Shown: positions 11,011-21,366, numbered from the stretch's first letter. The stretch is 64,000 nucleotides of DNA from Delphinus delphis (GCF_949987515.2 NC_082697.1:19785730-19849729), one strand, 5' to 3'. Numbers and translations: made by a program. The notes: generated by a model not told the origin, from the letters alone.

Positions 11011-11840
11011 GTGGCAATTGTAGGTAAGGACAATGGTCTATATTGATCAAAGAAGGCTAGAAGATAGGAAAGATGGAGTTCAATATGGTTTTCTTTTCAA
11101 AATTATCTTTGGCAAGCTTCTTTCTAATAATTTCCATTATACCTTAAAAGCCAAAAGCCAAAAATGTGGATAAATACAATATGCAATGAGAACACAGAAA
11201 AGAGAATGAAAAACTTTTTTTGCAAATACCAAGAAATAATCTGCAGGAGTCATAACAACTGGATTGGGCCTTAAAGGGTGAGTATGTGTTTGGTATTTGA
11301 GTGAGCAAAAAAGCATATAAAGAGGAAGGAACGGCACTGGCAAGGGTAGAACTGGGTCGCAAGCTCAAATGACTTCAGAAAAATTGGTTGGGGTTCACCT
11401 CGTTAGCAGTGGACAGTGATGATGTGGCTCAGGTATAACAATCTTTGTCGTGGTGAGATGGAGGGATTCAAATGGAGAGCTAGGATGATATTGTGAGAAA
11501 AGGAAGTAAATTAGGAAGTCATGATAATAGAATAGGTAAGAGATAGAAAAAACCAATGGAGTGGCAAACCATGTCAGGTCACCATAAGTGTCAGCAAAGT
11601 GTTAGATGAAATATCTCTGAAGATTGCATAGGAAGGTAACTTTTTGCCTAAAGTAATCATGGAGTAGGTAGCATTTGAATCTGAACTAATAAATCAAATT
11701 TTATGTAGAACTTATGCTCAACAAGTAAAATTTGGGCAATGGTCTAGAGAAAGGAACACAAAGTTGTGAGGGTTATCCCCAGGACAGGTCCATGGAAATC
11801 ACAACCTCCCATCATTGCTTCTGATTCCCTGAAAGTGAAA

Positions 11841-11845
<5 letters not shown>
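11011..11845. other. Unassigned sequence
   Basis: No repeat boundary or exon seen. Purine-rich phrases such as GAGCAAAAAAGCATATAAAG may be eroded antisense L2, but I cannot support it. Confidence 0.45.

Positions 11846-11889
<44 letters not shown>
11846..11889. repeat. (CA)22 microsatellite
   Basis: 44 bases of uninterrupted CA dinucleotide, preceded by GACAG and followed by TCCCTCCCC. Pure repeats of this length are normally polymorphic. Confidence 0.98.
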
Positions 11890-11890
<1 letters not shown>

Positions 11891-12014
11891 CCCTCCCCGA
11901 CCCAACATCCCATGTCATGATTCAGCTCTATTTACTTTAGTGGTTCCTAAAATGTGTTCTGTAGAGCTGTATTCTACAGGTGCTTCATGGGGAAATGAAA
12001 GTGGGGGAAAAGGG

Positions 12015-12111
12015 GAAGGAGAAAAGGAAGGAAGGAAGGAAGGAAGGAAAGAAGGAAGGAAGGAAGGGAGGGAGGAAAGAAGGAAGGGAGGGAGGAAGAA
12101 GAGAAGAAAAT
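12015..12111. repeat. GGAA/GAAGGAAG tetranucleotide tract
   Basis: About 97 bases of GGAA units with AGGG-containing interruptions on the purine strand. It lies 125 bp after the CA tract. Its translation gives an artefactual Glu/Gly/Arg/Lys repeat in the open frame 11766-12125. Confidence 0.95.
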
Positions 12112-12790
12112 ACTTTCTAAACTAGTTTGGAAAATTCTAGCTTAAACAGAATTTTTTAGAAGTTTCTTTACTGCAGGACTTCTCAGAGCCTTTGTTTAAA
12201 GTATTGCAAATCTCCAACATAAGCACAGAGTACTTTAAGAGATTCCTCTCCTCCCACAAGGAGCATCTTGGACAAGTATTTTATGTACAATCATATTCGG
12301 GGGAATGCTAACATCAATGGTGGCTAACTGCTTCTTAGAGATATCTCAGGAGCTAATTCTGATGGCAAAGAGACTGAGCTGATGGAGACAGTTCTGCTGC
12401 AGTTATTGCTGAGCGAATACAGACCTTGCTGGAATGTAAGTCCTTTACATCACTTAGTTCTTTCCTATTTGGTCCAGACTAGTGTGCATAATTATATCTG
12501 AGCTAGATGGATGTTTCAAGCATGGATTTGAAGAGAAAGCTCTTTTACAGCCCTAGCTGATTCATCTCCTAATCCCACGAGGGGAAAGCTCCAAGTGGAC
12601 ACCAGTTTAAAAGAGAGCCTCACAGATAAAGGGGAGAAGGAGAATTGTTTAGATGCTAAAGCATCTCTAAGATTCCATTTCCAATCCAACGTAGTTACAG
12701 GAGGGTTCAAACTGGAATCCAGGACGTCCAAGAAAACAAGCTGTTTAGTCAAAGCCTAAAGGATGCTTAATGGCCCTCGTAGCACGCGTG
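12112..12790. other. Unique sequence, nothing recognised
   Basis: No repeat, exon or RNA gene recognised between the GGAA tract and the next CA/TG tract. Confidence 0.5.
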
Positions 12791-12828
12791 CTCACGCACA
12801 TACACACACACACGCATATGTGTGTGTA
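12791..12828. repeat. Imperfect CA/TG tract
   Basis: CTCACGCACATACACACACA, then CACGCATATGTGTGTGT. The switch from CA to TG around CATATG creates an inverted-repeat arrangement. Confidence 0.9.
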
Positions 12829-13290
12829 TTCTGCACGTGAACATAAAATGGGCTGAAGGTTTTTGTTGTCAGCCTCTACCTGCCACAGATTTGCCCTTAT
12901 TTTGCCAGTGTTGGCTCAACCATACCAGCCTCTTATCCATCTACGAACAAAGCTAACAAGATGTGACCCCTTCACAGGTGGTCCCCTGTGACCACCTTCA
13001 AGATGTAGGCATGGTCTCAAGTCTGACTGCAGCCCTGCCCACAGAGTAGCATCACCTAAATAACATCCTGTAACCTCTCCACCCTTGAGAGCTAGGGAGA
13101 GGTCATCTACTCTGTTGCCAGGTTGGGACCCCCAGATCTGCTCTTTAAATCAGGGGGCTCTGCCCAGTTCCTGGAGCCCCAGTGATGCTCTGCTTCAAAA
13201 GCATCACCTGGATTCCTACCAGATCTCTTATGTTTACAGGTACCCTCTTCTATTGCCTGGGACATTTCAATTATTCTATTCTCTCTAGAA
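12829..13290. other. Unique sequence, nothing recognised
   Basis: No repeat or exon recognised. CAGGGGGCTCTGCCC near 13153 is a small GC-rich palindromic patch. Confidence 0.45.
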
Positions 13291-13365
13291 CAGCACTGCC
13301 CAACAGAACTTTCTGCAATGATGGAAATATTCTGTATCCACACTGTATAGTACAGTAGCTACCCT
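13291..13365 (+). mobile_element. hAT-type MITE fragment
   Basis: CAGCACTGCCCAACAGAACT and TTCTGCAATGATGGAAATAT, followed by CACTGTATAGTACAGTAGC, match the left half of a common eutherian nonautonomous DNA transposon (CAATAGAACTTTCTGCAATG class). The right half is absent. Confidence 0.75.
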
Positions 13366-13427
13366 GCCCCATCATCTTCCCCAGTAATCATCTGGAAGCC
13401 ACATCAGCACCCTTTGACACACATACC

Positions 13428-13602
13428 AGCCTTGTGGCCTTGGAGAGTCACTGTACTGAGCCCCAAATCCATCCTCTAGTGGGATAATTACACATGTCTC
13501 AGAGGGACATCGTTAGAGGGTATTAAATGAGACAACACTTGTGTAGTGCCTATCACAGAGCCTACCACACAGCAAGGGCTCAATAAATGTTTATTCCCTC
13601 TC
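13428..13602 (+). mobile_element. MIR SINE
   Basis: TGTGGCCTTGGAGAGTCACT, GGGATAATTACACATGTC, GTATTAAATGAGACAACACT and GCAAGGGCTCAATAAATGT give the core and 3-prime half of a MIR. Confidence 0.85.
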
Positions 13603-14293
13603 TCTTTATCCACTTTAGCCAGTGACTGAAATGCTCAGATGAGTCATGTTTCTCTGGGTAACTTTAAGACTGCCTTGTTCATGATGCTAGAATGCTAAAT
13701 CCCATAAACGTTTGAAAGGAAACCTTGGATCAGTGATTGGAAAACTGTTTTGGCTTTCCTCTCCTGCAGCATGGCTCAAGCTGGTCTCCTCATCCCCAGC
13801 ACTGGTTTCTGAAAAGCCTAACCTTCATTTCCTTCCTGCCTCAATCAAGGAGCAGCCCCTTTCTGGGGGAGGCTGGAAATGGGATCCATTGTTCATTTGC
13901 ATTGTGCAACCTTTCCTCAATTAAAAAGAAAAAAGTCCTCTAGAATGTGTAGGTTGGAGGCTTTGCTTCCTCCCTCTTAAAAGAGGCCCTAGGGACAGCT
14001 GGTAGGGCAGCTGCAGCCCAAAAGGAAGGGAGAAATGGGTGGAGAGGCATTCCAGGATGCTCCTCTTTCAGAGGGAGAAGCTGGGCATGCTCTTTGTAGT
14101 CCTGAGGTCTGCTGGAACCTTCCTGACCCTTGAGACACAGGCACAATTTTCTTGAATCCCCAACTATCTAGTCTGTGGCCTCACCACATTTCTCCAAATT
14201 CCAGGATGCTTATAATTTTTATAATATTATGGTTTCCTCTACCTCTGGGGTTCCTGATTGCCTCAACATAGGATGAATGTCAAGCTTTTCATC

Positions 14294-14295
<2 letters not shown>
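13603..14295. other. Unique sequence, nothing recognised
   Basis: Several overlapping short open frames on both strands (13712-14146), none with recognisable domains. No repeat identified. Confidence 0.45.
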
Positions 14296-14360
<65 letters not shown>

Positions 14361-14361
14361 A
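14296..14361. repeat. (TA)n-(CA)n compound microsatellite
   Basis: About 48 bases of TA followed by about 17 bases of CA. The tract is 30 bp from the tail of a CHR-2 SINE, whose polyT (14392-14410) faces it. Confidence 0.98.
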
Positions 14362-14381
14362 AACATAGAACAGAAATCACT

Positions 14382-14610
14382 CACACAGAGCTTTTTTTTT
14401 TTTTTTTTTGCAGTATGCGGGCCTCTCACTGTTGTGGCCTCTCCCATTGCGGAGCACAGGCTCCGGACGCGCAGGCCCAGTGTCCATGGCTCACGGGCTT
14501 AGCCGCTTCGCCGCATGTGGGATCTTCGCGGACCGGGGCACGAACCCGCGTCCCCTGCATCGGCAGGCGGACTCTCAACCACTGCGCCACCAGGGAAGCC
14601 CACGCAGAGC
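14382..14610 (-). mobile_element. CHR-2 type SINE, antisense, with target-site duplication
   Basis: Body 14392-14600: polyT, then GGGCCTCTCACTGTTGTGGC, GGAGCACAGGCTCCGGACGC, CGCATGTGGGATCTTC, GGCGGACTCTCAACCACTGC and GCCACCAGGGAAGCCC. Flanked by CACACAGAGC (14382-14391) and CACGCAGAGC (14601-14610), a 10-bp duplication with one difference. The head is tRNA-derived with a Pol III A box (TGGCGCAGTGG on the minus strand). The 162-codon open frame here is a SINE artefact. Confidence 0.95.
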
Positions 14611-15129
14611 ATATTCTGATGTACTAGACTTCATACCAAGCTGGAGTTTCACCATGAGATCACATAATAGGAACTTAAAAACTAATAGGCTTTCTTGTTT
14701 GCCGAAGGCAAGCTACACACACCTGGAGCTCCTAGTTGGTCCTCCTGCCAGTGAACGCTGCTTCCTCCTTTCTTCTCACCCTCGTGCTCTCACTTTCTCT
14801 TCCTCACCTTCTGCTTCCTCAAATTCCCAGAAGACTTCAAATTACTCATCTTATACCTTGATGAGCAGTTCTGCAACTTCTAACTCCTTCTTCTAGATCT
14901 GGATTGCTAAATGAATCAAGACAGTCAGCTCAAGAAGTAGCTTCTCATTTAACAGAGACTTCCCTTCTTAGAAGACAATTGTGATGTCAAATGGTATTTT
15001 CTTTTTCCCTGATGCAAATGGAAAATGAAAGGGAGAACTAACATAGTTCTCTGTTAGGACACCTAAGAATCTTGCAGCTGTTGTAGTATGTACTGAGGGA
15101 GTGTTAACTACAGGTGCAAAATTCTGGCC
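14611..15129. other. Unique sequence with a pyrimidine-rich patch
   Basis: 14755-14830 is C/T-rich. No repeat family, exon or RNA gene recognised. Confidence 0.45.
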
Positions 15130-15261
15130 CCTATTACATATATATGCATATTGAAATGATATAATATATAATATAAATATAATATTATAATATAATATAT
15201 CATGTTTATTATATAATGATAATTTAAATATCACATTATAATTTATGTTATTAACTATTAA
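15130..15261. repeat. AT-rich low-complexity tract
   Basis: ATATATATGCATATTG, then runs of ATAATATAATAT and TTATAATATAATATATCATG. Nearly pure A/T, quasi-palindromic. Confidence 0.9.
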
Positions 15262-15689
15262 AATAATAATATTACTAAAAAGAAGAGCAAAGGAATTCTT
15301 ATCTGGGTAAGTTATCTTTTTGGAAATCATTCCAGAACTAAGTCCTCTAATTCCACAATGCTATAATGAAATGATCCAACTCTTATAAATGTTCCAGGAA
15401 AAATAATACCTTGAAAGTCAAGGAACTGAAACAAGTAGGAAAACTTGAAATTGAATAGTTAGAACCCCACAAACAGAGAAGAAAGGATTAGGAAGAAATA
15501 GGAACTGGATCCAGTTTTCCAAGAGGGGGTTGTTGGTAGAAGAATAAGCAGGAAAAATCAGCTTAGACGTGGCTGGGGTTAGAACACCCATGAGTCACAA
15601 GGCACCTGTAGAAGAGGCTGCCAAGGAAAGGTGTCGACTCAGCTTGAAACACAGAATATTCTCCAGAATCGACACTCTAGGTTGGTCTC
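15262..15689. other. Unique sequence, nothing recognised
   Basis: Purine-rich, no repeat boundary or exon seen. Confidence 0.45.
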
Positions 15690-15828
15690 TCATTTCACAG
15701 ATGGATAAAGTGAAGTTCAGAGAGGGGAAGTGGTTTACTAAGCCAGTAGGTAGGATTGGAACAAGGTCTTCAGAAAATTCTGTGCACGTGCTTATAAAAC
15801 CCAGGTCTTCTGACTGTTAATACAGAAC
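15690..15828 (-). mobile_element. MIR SINE, antisense
   Basis: CTCATTTCACAGATGGATAA, AGTTCAGAGAGGGGAAGTGG, CAGTAGGTAGGATTGGAAC and CCCAGGTCTTCTGACTG are the antisense MIR core and head. Confidence 0.8.
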
Positions 15829-15989
15829 TTCTCTAAGACAAAGGAGGTCCTGGGGTTCTAATCAATTTTCCTCATCTTCAAAATTAGCTTATTAAATTAA
15901 AAAAAGTCTCATGGCACGGTGCTAATGAGCTCTAAGGAGTGGAAGACTGCCCTATCTTTTTTATCTTTAAGTGTACCATAGGCATTTCT

Positions 15990-17440
15990 AGAATCAATTA
16001 TTTTTCTATTAAAGAAATATAAACTCAACGTGGAAACTTAGACAAATATAAAAAAATTAAAATAAAAATGAATAATGTTCATAGTTCTATCACTCTCACA
16101 GTCAATGGAAATAATTTAATGCATTTCATTTGTACGGTGTTTTTTTCTTATGCACTTTATATTGTTGAGAACATAGTACTTATATGATTTGTGTATTTTC
16201 TTACTTAAATTATAGCATAAACTCTGCTCATATTACCCTTGTTATTTTAAAAATTCTGCATAACATCATTTTCATGGCTACAAAAGCTTCACTGCATTTA
16301 GTGGGGTATAATTAACTTATTTCACACTCTTACATGTTTATATTATTTCTAATATTTTGTAATGACTAATAACATTTTGATGAATGCCTTTATGCTAAAA
16401 AAAAGTTAATTTTTTTTTTAATTTAGATTATGACTGTTCTGGCTTGAATTGTGTTTCCCCAAATGATGTCCAAATCCTAATGCCTAGTACCTGTTAATGT
16501 GACCTTATTTGGAAATAGGGTCTTTGCAGATGATCAAGTTAAGATGAGGTCATTAGGGTGGGTCCTAACCCAATATGACTGGACTCCCAATAAAAAGGGG
16601 AAGTTTGGATACAGAGATGGACATGCACACGTGTAGAATGCCACGTCAAGATGACGGCAGGATTCACTGTGCTGCATTTACAGGCCAAGGAATGCCAGAG
16701 GTTGCCAGCAAACCGCCAGAAGCTAGGAGAGAGGCACGAAACAGTCTCATTTTCAGTCCTCAGAAGGGACCAGCCCTGCCCATACCTTGATCTCAGACTT
16801 CTAGCCTCCAGAACTGAGACAATTTGTTTCTATTGTTTAAGCCTCCGAGTTTGTGGTACCTCATAAGAGCAGCCAGAGGAAACTAATATGATGTCCTTGG
16901 AAAAAGTCCCCAAAGTGTAAATACCTGGTCAAAGGGTGCAAATATTTTAACATTCTTGGTACATTTTGCCAGGTTGCAATTTTTTCCCAATTTTATGCTG
17001 ATTTCTAACTCTATTAAATATGAGTGAGAATATATGTTTTATCGTAATCTCCCCAGAATATTGTTTTTATAAACTTTGCTAATTTATTTGACAAACTATA
17101 TCACACTGATTTTGTACTCAAATTTCTTTGATTACTACTGAGATTAAATACTGTCCACATTTATTAGCCATTTTTTGTTTTCTATATTGTGAGCTCTATG
17201 TCCTGTCCATGTCTTTTGAAATTATACCCATATTTAACTTGTGGAATATTTAGCCTAATGGACTTCTTTCCTTTTCTAGTCATATGAATTCCTTTTATAG
17301 CATAGATAGTAATTATCTTTCTGCCATACTCAATGCAAATATGTCTCCAATGTGCAGTGTTATTTTTGTTTTCCTTCTTATCCTTTGATTATGTATTCTG
17401 ACAGAACAACATTTTTGAGGGCTTTTAAACTTAAATATGT
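15990..17440 (-). mobile_element. L1M element, antisense, split by an MLT1 LTR
   Basis: The left piece (to about 16427) has TTCATGGCTACAAAAGCTTC, GGGGTATAATTAACTTATTT and TGATGAATGCCTTTATGC. The right piece (from about 16891) resumes with AATACCTGGTCAAAGGGTGC and GGTACATTTTGCCAGGTTGC. These are consecutive blocks of an antisense ancient L1 3-prime region, so the MLT1 at 16428-16890 inserted into an existing L1. Boundaries at both ends are vague because of age. Confidence 0.65.
16428..16890 (+). mobile_element. MLT1-type MaLR solo LTR
   Basis: CTGGCTTGAATTGTGTTTCC, GGAAATAGGGTCTTTGCAGA, AAGATGAGGTCATTAGGGTG, CTTGATCTCAGACTTCTAGC, CTCCAGAACTGAGACAAT and GCAGCCAGAGGAAACTAATA in order. Essentially full-length sense LTR. 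It carries the usual promoter-polyA architecture of a MaLR LTR but no internal region. Confidence 0.92.
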
Positions 17441-18121
17441 TAAAATACTTATGTTATTTAGGCTAAGACAGAATTTTGTTATAAAATACAATCCTTTAAT
17501 TAGTCTACAATGTAGTATTTGGGGATAGAGTGTTAAGTGAGGATTATTTAGTTGTATTAACAAATCACTAACCCAGTAACCCCATAAACTACTGATTTAT
17601 CTTTCTCTTCCTTACATGATGAAACATTGCATATAAATATAAAATATTATATAGTTTTACATATGAGAGTGCCTGTAGATATAAATGTCTTATTGGAGAG
17701 CTCTTTTCTAGATATTGGTGGCCAGAAATTAGATTTAACCAACAAAAGCCCTAGAGATAACACTGGACCAAAAAGGTCAAGAAGGGATATTTGGTCTTAA
17801 TCTTTCTACGTGTTCTCTGTTCAATATTTAAGGAAGCCTCAGACCATCCCCTAAACTCCTGAATATCCTTTACCTGCCCCATTGTCCCTCTGTTCTTTCT
17901 CCCCTAGTTTTCAGTAATATCTGTCTTCTGCACTTGCCTATATGTTCCATGAAGGCAGAAAAGCTTTCTGACATCTTTCCAGGTGCACCCTTGATGCCTA
18001 ACATGATGTCTAGATTATAATAGACTTTCCAAAACATAATTAGTAAATTAGGGACTGTTTACCCCACTAGACTGTAAACTACTGTCTTTGCCTAGAATGT
18101 TCTTCTCTTTCCCATTACCTG
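17441..18121. other. Unassigned AT-rich sequence, faint L2 similarity at the end
   Basis: 17441-17860 holds nothing recognised. From about 17930, TATATGTTCCATGAAGGCAG and CTAGACTGTAAACTACTGTC recall the L2 3-prime region (plus strand) but are too short to define an element. Confidence 0.35.
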
Positions 18122-18305
18122 GTTAATACAGAGTTGTGGTTAAGAACGTGTCCTCTAGACCCAAACTGCCTGGGCTCAAACCTAGGGCAACTCTACTCAT
18201 CCTTCTTAGGCCTCAATCTCTTTTTTTGTGAACCAGTAATAAAAATGGTACCCACCTCACTGGGATTCATTTAAGGATGAAATGAGTTATGAGCACAGAT
18301 ACCTA
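18122..18305 (+). mobile_element. MIR SINE
   Basis: TTAATACAGAGTTGTGGTTA, AGAACGTGTCCTCTAGACC, AACTGCCTGGGCTCAAACC, TAATAAAAATGGTACCCACC and AAGGATGAAATGAG match MIR from head to core. Confidence 0.85.
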
Positions 18306-18334
18306 CTTACTATCCTTAGGATCCTATCTTAAAG

Positions 18335-18612
18335 GACAGCTCCTCAGAAAGGCCTTTGCCACCCTCCCCAGACTAGATTAGGTCACCCTACACCTCCTCT
18401 ACTTTTCTGTCCTTTGTGCCACCCATTTATCCTAATAGTTATTTGTAAATTTCTTTCTTATGTCTCCCATTAAACTTTTAGTTCCAATATGAAGGGATGA
18501 TGTCTTTCTTGTTTATTGTAGCCTCTCCTGTTCTCAGCAAAGTTCCTAGTTTGCAGGGATCCTTCATACAATGGAAAAATAAATAAAATAATGTGAATTA
18601 TTGAATGAATGA
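18335..18612 (+). mobile_element. L2 3-prime region
   Basis: CAGAAAGGCCTTTGCCACC, TATTTGTAAATTTCTTTCTT, ATGTCTCCCATTAAAC and TTGTTTATTGTAGCCTC, ending AATTATTGAATGAATGAATG, the L2 terminus. Confidence 0.75.
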
Positions 18613-18681
18613 ATGAACATATTCTTGTGGAGGAGGGAACTCACCTTAAGGGAAGAAATTGTGATCTTTCATGCGCCTACA

Positions 18682-18876
18682 CCAGAAACTGACAAACTAT
18701 AGCCTTTGGTTGTAAAAGCTTTATTGAGACACAGCCACACCCATTCACTGACACATTGTCCATGGCTGATTTTGCACTACAGTGGCAGAGTTTGAGTAGT
18801 TGTAACAGAGACTTAATGCATGGGCTACAAAACCTAAAATATTTACTATCTGGCTCTTTATAGAAAATATTGTAGT
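18682..18876 (-). mobile_element. hAT-type MITE (GTCAGCAAACTA class)
   Basis: CAGAAACTGACAAACTATAG, AGCTTTATTGAGACACAGCC, CACCCATTCACTGACACAT, GTCCATGGCTGATTTTGC and AAATATTTACTATCTGGC match a common eutherian nonautonomous DNA transposon. Related copies lie at 54385 (opposite orientation) and 61162. Orientation sign is arbitrary. Confidence 0.8.
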
Positions 18877-19278
18877 GGCATTGATTCTCAAACATGAGAA
18901 TACATCAGAATCACCTAGAGATCTTGTTAAAAGAAACATAGGGCTTCCCTGGTGGTGCAGTGGTTGAGAGTCCGCCTGCCGATGCAGGGGACACGGGTTC
19001 GTGCCCCGGTCCGGGAAGATCCCACATGCCGCCGGAGCAGCTGGGCCCGTGAGCCATGGCCCCTGGGCCTGCGCATCCGGAGCCTGTGTTCCGCAATGGG
19101 AGAGGCCACAACAGTGAGAGGCTTGTGTAATGCCAAAAAAAAAAAAAAAAAAAAGCATAAATGAACTCCACCCTCAGAGTTTCTGTAGGTTTGGGATGAG
19201 GCCCCCAAATTTGCATTTCTAAGAAATTCCCAATTTATGCTGGTCCTGCTGGTACAAGGACTCACTCTGAGTCACACT
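18877..19278. mobile_element. MER5A split by a CHR-2 SINE
   Basis: Left part 18877-18940: GATTCTCAAACATGAGAATA, CATCAGAATCACCTAGAG. Right part 19155-19278: CACCCTCAGAGTTTCTGTAG, CCAAATTTGCATTTCTAAGA, AATTTATGCTGGTCCTGCTG. Together one MER5A hAT-Charlie MITE, disrupted by the SINE at 18941-19154. Confidence 0.85.
18941..19154 (+). mobile_element. CHR-2 type SINE
   Basis: GGGCTTCCCTGGTGGTGCAG, TTGAGAGTCCGCCTGCCGAT, GGGTTCGTGCCCCGGTCC, CCCGTGAGCCATGGCC, GGAGAGGCCACAACAGTG and a 21-base A tail. Inserted inside MER5A. The likely duplication is approximate (AAGAAACATA before, AAAAGCATA after). An A-box-like TGGTGCAGTGG is present. Confidence 0.95.
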
Positions 19279-19639
19279 GGTCTTTAATATTCAAACACAC
19301 CCGTATGATTCCTTGTACATATCTGGGTATACATGCACAGCTGCAACTCCAGGACCTAACACTGACAATTCCTGACAATGAAGTGATCCATGATTTCCTT
19401 CAGTTTTAATCAAGTAGAAGACCCATTGCCAAGACAACTTAGAGGCTAATTTTGTGGCCTTGATCGTCCCCAGAATTTTAAGAGAAGGAGCTGACCCGAG
19501 AGATTCTATTGAAGTACACATGTGATCCTAACAGGACCACTGCCCACAAAACCCGAGCTGAGACTTCTGCTGTCATCACACTAATGTCAGGACTAGAAAA
19601 GGTAAATGAGTGGAGCCTCTCCTTTCTCTGACATACTAT
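19279..19639. other. Unique sequence, nothing recognised
   Basis: No repeat or exon recognised. Confidence 0.45.
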
Positions 19640-19885
19640 TGATAATACAAATAATAGCAATAAAAATTAACTTTGATTGATGGCTATATGCTCTAGGAAA
19701 GTGTTTTATAACAACATATGAGTTATGTACAATAATTATTCCCATTTTACAGGGGAGAAAATTGAGATTCACAGAGGTCATGCCATCGTGCCAAAGTTGG
19801 ACAGCTGGGAAGTGGCTTAGCCAGGCTTGGAAGAGAGTTAGTCCAACTCCAGAGCCCATACCAACCATAGAGACGCTTCTCTACA
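19640..19885 (-). mobile_element. MIR SINE, antisense, nearly full length
   Basis: AATAATAGCAATAAAAATTA, TATTCCCATTTTACAGGGGA, TTGAGATTCACAGAGGTCAT, AGCTGGGAAGTGGCTTAGCC and GTCCAACTCCAGAGCCCATA match antisense MIR from 3-prime end to head. Confidence 0.85.
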
Positions 19886-21164
19886 TAGACTCCTCATGCT
19901 TGCAGGAAGGGGAAAGTTTCCATAGTCGTCAGGCTGAGGGGGACTGATGTGTGTTCATTCTCACTCAAATCTCTGGCATAGCAAGGAGCTATTGGATTAA
20001 TTAGCAATTGGATCTCATTTAGAATAATCTGTTAGATAAACCCCAGTCAAACCTCCAATCAGCCACGCACAGATCTGGAATTCCCAGTCTCCTAGCAAGA
20101 TCCCAGGGGGCGCTGTGATGCACACCTAAACCTTGTTTTATTGAAGGCTTCGCTGCCGTAGCTGTTAGGCATGCCACAACCTTCAGCTGCCGAGTTAACC
20201 CATCTCACCCAAACTCACCCTGGATTCAATGACCAGTTAATGCCATGGTGTTGAAAAGATGAGCCCAACTGGGGACAATTCTGAAGGGAGATTCTAGCTC
20301 CAGATTTCCCCACGTGGTGGACCAAGTTTGTCACTGGAGCTGCGTCACAGCTGGACATTTCCCTCTGCCCACCTCTGCTTATCTCACCTCCTATCCACAG
20401 GTGTGGATCCCAGGGGAACTGCTGGTAAACATCCTGCTTGTCTCAGTCTGTGTCCCAGGGAACCCAGCTGGCAACAGAGACACCCCCTGTCTGAAACTAC
20501 TTTCAGCACAGCCTTACCTTCTACCCGTGACAGTAGCTCTATATTCAGTAGCTCCATGAATCCACCAGAACTTTCCAGCTGAAACTGCCTCCTTCTTTCC
20601 TTTTGAAAATATTCACCCAATTATCATCATTTATGGTCTCCTATTGCAGCAGGAAGTCCTGAGGAGGGTTAGTTCAAATGGTGCCCTGCCACAGAAACTC
20701 AGTCATAGATCAAGGCAAAAGCTGTCTGGAGTTTGCAGCCAAATATAGTAAAAAATGTTGAATATATCACATTCCCACACCAAAATGGTACTGCTTTAGC
20801 CAGTCTATTTCCTTCTCCACGCCTTGATTTAGTGGCTTCCTCTGGTTTATGAAATATTTTTCACCCAGGGCCCACTGAAAACATCTTCATAAAATAGAGT
20901 TCCTCCTTGGGCAGGTCACTTTCCTATTGAATTTTAACGTTTCAAGAAGGAAAAGGGGAGTCTTTCTGACCCAGATATTATTTGAACAAGTACTTAAGTG
21001 GGTTCCTAGATGCCAGGATTTAAGCTCCATTGACAGCCAGTATAATCACCAGCTTGTAAAACAAAATCTTAAGTTCATGCCTGTATAGAGCACAGTGAAC
21101 AGGCGCTGCTCAAATCACTCCAGTGATGTGACACAATTTCATTTCTGCCAATGACCACAGTGCC
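19886..21164. other. Unique sequence of 1.3 kb containing a CTCF-like site
   Basis: No repeat or exon recognised. A TAATTAGCAATTGG stretch near 19998 and the CTCF-like motif at 20099-20116 lie in a repeat-free block. This block is a candidate regulatory segment on composition only. Confidence 0.4.
20099..20116 (+). promoter_or_regulatory. CTCF-like binding motif
   Basis: GATCCCAGGGGGCGCTGT contains CCAGGGGGCGCT, an exact 12-base match to the best-conserved part of the CTCF consensus. CTCF is the zinc-finger protein that anchors chromatin loops, and motif orientation matters for looping. This motif is forward on the plus strand. It lies in unique, repeat-free sequence. Occupancy cannot be read from sequence. 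Confidence 0.55.
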
Positions 21165-21245
21165 AGCCTTGAATTCATACAGTTAGTAAGTGACAAAGCC
21201 AAGATTTGAAACAGGCAAGCCTGAATACTTAGCCCATGATATTTT
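21165..21245 (-). mobile_element. MIR fragment, antisense
   Basis: CATACAGTTAGTAAGTGACA, AAGCCAAGATTTGAAACAGG is the antisense MIR core (CACAGCTAGTAAGTGGCAGAGCC class). Confidence 0.65.
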
Positions 21246-21254
21246 AAACATACC

Positions 21255-21300
21255 GTGCAATTCAACAAATATTTATTGGACATAATTTATGTGTGCATAA
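21255..21300 (-). mobile_element. L2 terminus, antisense, fragment
   Basis: CAATTCAACAAATATTTATTG is the antisense L2 3-prime terminus. Only about 45 bases are recognisable. Confidence 0.5.
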
Positions 21301-21330
21301 GTGTAGTATTTCTGAAATACCTGTGTGTGC

Positions 21331-21366
21331 GCTAGTCTCTCTCTCTGTCTCTGTCTTTCTCTTTCC
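21331..21366. repeat. (TC)n-rich tract
   Basis: AGTCTCTCTCTCTGTCTCTG, TCTTTCTCTTTCC. Short imperfect CT repeat. Confidence 0.8.

Noticed and set aside
12015..12111. CRISPR-like regular repeat
   Set aside because: Simple tetranucleotide repeat without spacers, in a mammalian genome.
11766..12125. Open frame with His-Thr and Glu-Gly-Arg-Lys repeats
   Set aside because: Translation of the CA and GGAA microsatellites.
14408..14896. 162-codon open frame
   Set aside because: Most of it is the CHR-2 SINE read through. The same peptide style recurs at each CHR-2 copy.
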